Below are positions 62,958-64,000 of a stretch of DNA of 64,000 nt, one piece after another (position 1 is the stretch's first letter; each line of letters opens with the position of its first letter). The notes below the pieces were generated by a model that was given only the letters and a program-made list of their open reading frames with translations, was not told the origin of the DNA and made no database searches. The stretch is from positions 24,913 through 88,912 of the forward strand of contig JBEKWB010000007.1 of assembly GCA_049513455.1 (NCBI GenBank). Reading direction: 5' to 3'. The translations under genes and the position numbers were made by a program. The stretch is from Bog-473 sp049513455. Lineage in GTDB: Bacteria; Actinomycetota; Acidimicrobiia; Acidimicrobiales; RAAP-2.

Positions 62958-63836
62958 TCAAACCCCCAGTCCGTTGATTCGGGCGACTGATCGGCGCAGG
63001 GCTCGCTGCGTCAACTCGTTGGCCAAATGACGTTTGTACTCGACAGTCCCTCGCATGTCGGTACTCGGGCTGCAGCTCTCCGCCGCGATGGCCCCGGCTT
63101 GCGCGAACAGCTCTTCGGTGGGCGCCCGGCCCCGGAGGGCTTCGGAAATGGCGGGGATCCCCGCGGTGTTCGGCCCGACCGCGGCCAAGCCGACCCGGGC
63201 ATCGCTGATCACGCCGTCCTGCAGCCACACCGCGGCGCCGCTGGAGACCACGGCCCAATCGCCCGCTCGCCGTTCGACCTTCTCGTAGGCACTGGAGCCC
63301 CCTGGGCGCAACGGGATGCGGATCTCTATCAGCAGCTCGGCTGCCCCGACGGCCGTTTCATAGGGACCTTGGTGAAACTCCTCCATGGGCACCACCCGGG
63401 CGCCCCCGCTGCCCTGGATGACGCAGCTGGCGTCGAGCGTGGTGCAAACCGCCGAAAGGTCCTCGGACGGATCGGCCTGGCACAAGGATCCGCCCAACGT
63501 CCCCCGATTGCGCACGACCGGGTCGGCGATCACCCTCTCGGCATCTCGAAAGATGGGAAACGCCTCGACCAGCACTTCGGACTCGAGCAGCTCCCGATGG
63601 CGGGTCATGGCACCCACCCGGATCTCGTTCCCTTCGACCCGTACGTAGCCGAGCTCAGAATGGAGGTCGTTGATGTCGATCAGATACTCGAAGTTGGCCA
63701 GCCGGAGCTTCATCATCGGGAGCAGGCTGTGGCCGCCCGCAACGATCCGAGCAGAATCCCCCAGCCGTTCGAGCAGACCGATGGCGTGATCGACGCTGGT
63801 GGCACGTTCGTAGTCAAACGGTGCGGGAACTTGCAT
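62958..63836 (-). CDS. coxM: Aerobic CO dehydrogenase FAD-binding medium subunit
   Basis: A 292-residue FAD subunit. Seen: VAGGHSLLPMMK (residues 35-46) and TLGGSLCQADPSED (about 113-126), both FAD contacts, and the C-terminal flavoprotein domain. First gene of the form I operon. ATG 63836 with GAGGGGG seven bases upstream. Transcribed from the promoter at 63868-63896, next to the palindrome at 63902. Confidence 0.95.
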   Translation of the reverse strand: MQVPAPFDYERATSVDHAIGLLERLGDSARIVAGGHSLLPMMKLRLANFEYLIDINDLHSELGYVRVEGNEIRVGAMTRHRELLESEVLVEAFPIFRDAERVIADPVVRNRGTLGGSLCQADPSEDLSAVCTTLDASCVIQGSGGARVVPMEEFHQGPYETAVGAAELLIEIRIPLRPGGSSAYEKVERRAGDWAVVSSGAAVWLQDGVISDARVGLAAVGPNTAGIPAISEALRGRAPTEELFAQAGAIAAESCSPSTDMRGTVEYKRHLANELTQRALRRSVARINGLGV

Positions 63837-63867
63837 ACGACCCCCTCATTCACACGCTTCCCCAGCG

Positions 63868-63896
63868 AATCTGAACCCTTCCCGATCGATTGTCAA
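63868..63896 (-). promoter_or_regulatory. Promoter of the form I cox operon
   Basis: On the minus strand, a perfect -35 TTGACA (63896-63891) is followed after 17 bases by CAGATT (63873-63868), a poor -10 (three of six). Transcription would start near 63861, giving a leader of about 25 bases with GAGGGGG before ATG 63836. A weak -10 with a good -35 suits an activator-dependent promoter. Confidence 0.55.
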
Positions 63897-63901
63897 CGCC
63901 G

Positions 63902-63921
63902 ACCTAAGGGAATGCTTAGGT
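63902..63921. promoter_or_regulatory. Perfect inverted repeat upstream of the form I cox promoter
   Basis: ACCTAAG (63902-63908), six spacer bases GGAATG, CTTAGGT (63915-63921): a perfect 7-bp dyad. It lies directly upstream of the -35 element, about 41-60 bases before the inferred start, where an activator would contact RNA polymerase. LysR sites are often dyads of this size; the T-N11-A form is not exact (T-N12-A). The best local candidate regulator is the LysR gene at 54815. Confidence 0.55.
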
Positions 63922-64000
63922 GCTGGCGGAGGGACGGGTCGAACGGGTGCCACCGGCCACCGGCCACCAAACCCCGGCTGCCGACCCCTGCTCCGATACC

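Overview
The window is high-GC DNA with dense, compact gene organisation, many GTG starts and many 4-base ATGA/GTGA stop-start overlaps. The gene families point to an actinomycetote: luciferase-like F420/flavin oxidoreductases, two cytochrome P450s, IclR and LysR regulators, a DosS-like histidine kinase, ACMSD-type amidohydrolases and aerobic CO dehydrogenase clusters. A soil or aquatic lineage related to Acidimicrobiia or mycobacteria fits best; this is inferred from gene content, not from a marker gene. No rRNA, tRNA, insertion sequence or CRISPR array was seen, and no gap between genes exceeds about 300 bases.

Bases 1-23,235 form a catabolic region of short operons on both strands: three aldehyde/alcohol oxidising enzymes (two ALDHs and a GMC flavoprotein), an enoyl-CoA hydratase relative, a luciferase-like oxidoreductase, two SDRs, two P450s (one coupled to an epoxide hydrolase), two N-acyl-D-amino-acid-deacylase-type hydrolases, two ACMSD-type amidohydrolases, a VOC protein, a lipocalin-like protein, two SnoaL-like proteins, a zinc alcohol dehydrogenase and a Gfo/Idh/MocA oxidoreductase. 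An IclR-type regulator sits at 20,293 behind two operator-like palindromes spaced 21 bp apart. The layout suggests oxidative breakdown of one or several alicyclic, terpenoid-like or xenobiotic compounds; the substrate cannot be read from sequence.

Bases 23,348-46,236 are mixed: pdxH, two secreted beta-propeller proteins, a full-length FtsX-type permease (25,816) and a 5'-truncated paralogue of it (38,602), a cupin-AKR-methyltransferase group, a third ACMSD-type amidohydrolase, hydrolases, a NAD(P)/FAD oxidoreductase, a DosS-like sensor kinase, a PRC-barrel protein, an ExaC-type aldehyde dehydrogenase with its DUF779 partner, a DUF6629 membrane protein and a fatty acyl desaturase.

Bases 46,498-63,836 hold two complete molybdenum hydroxylase operons, both on the minus strand. 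The operon starting at 63,836 reads coxM-coxS-coxL-xdhC(YHS)-mocA-coxD-coxG-coxE. Its large subunit carries AYACSFR, the signature of genuine (form I) Mo/Cu CO dehydrogenase. The operon ending at 46,498 reads (PNPOx-like)-coxS-coxM-coxL-coxD-coxE-mocA-coxG and carries AYRGAGR, the form II signature, whose physiological substrate is uncertain. Between them, on the plus strand, lie a MogA/MoaB molybdopterin gene and a LysR regulator. Each enzyme has its own MoxR/VWA/CoxG/MocA maturation set. Upstream of the form I operon are a consensus -35, an appropriately spaced weak -10 and a perfect 7-bp inverted repeat placed where an activator would bind.
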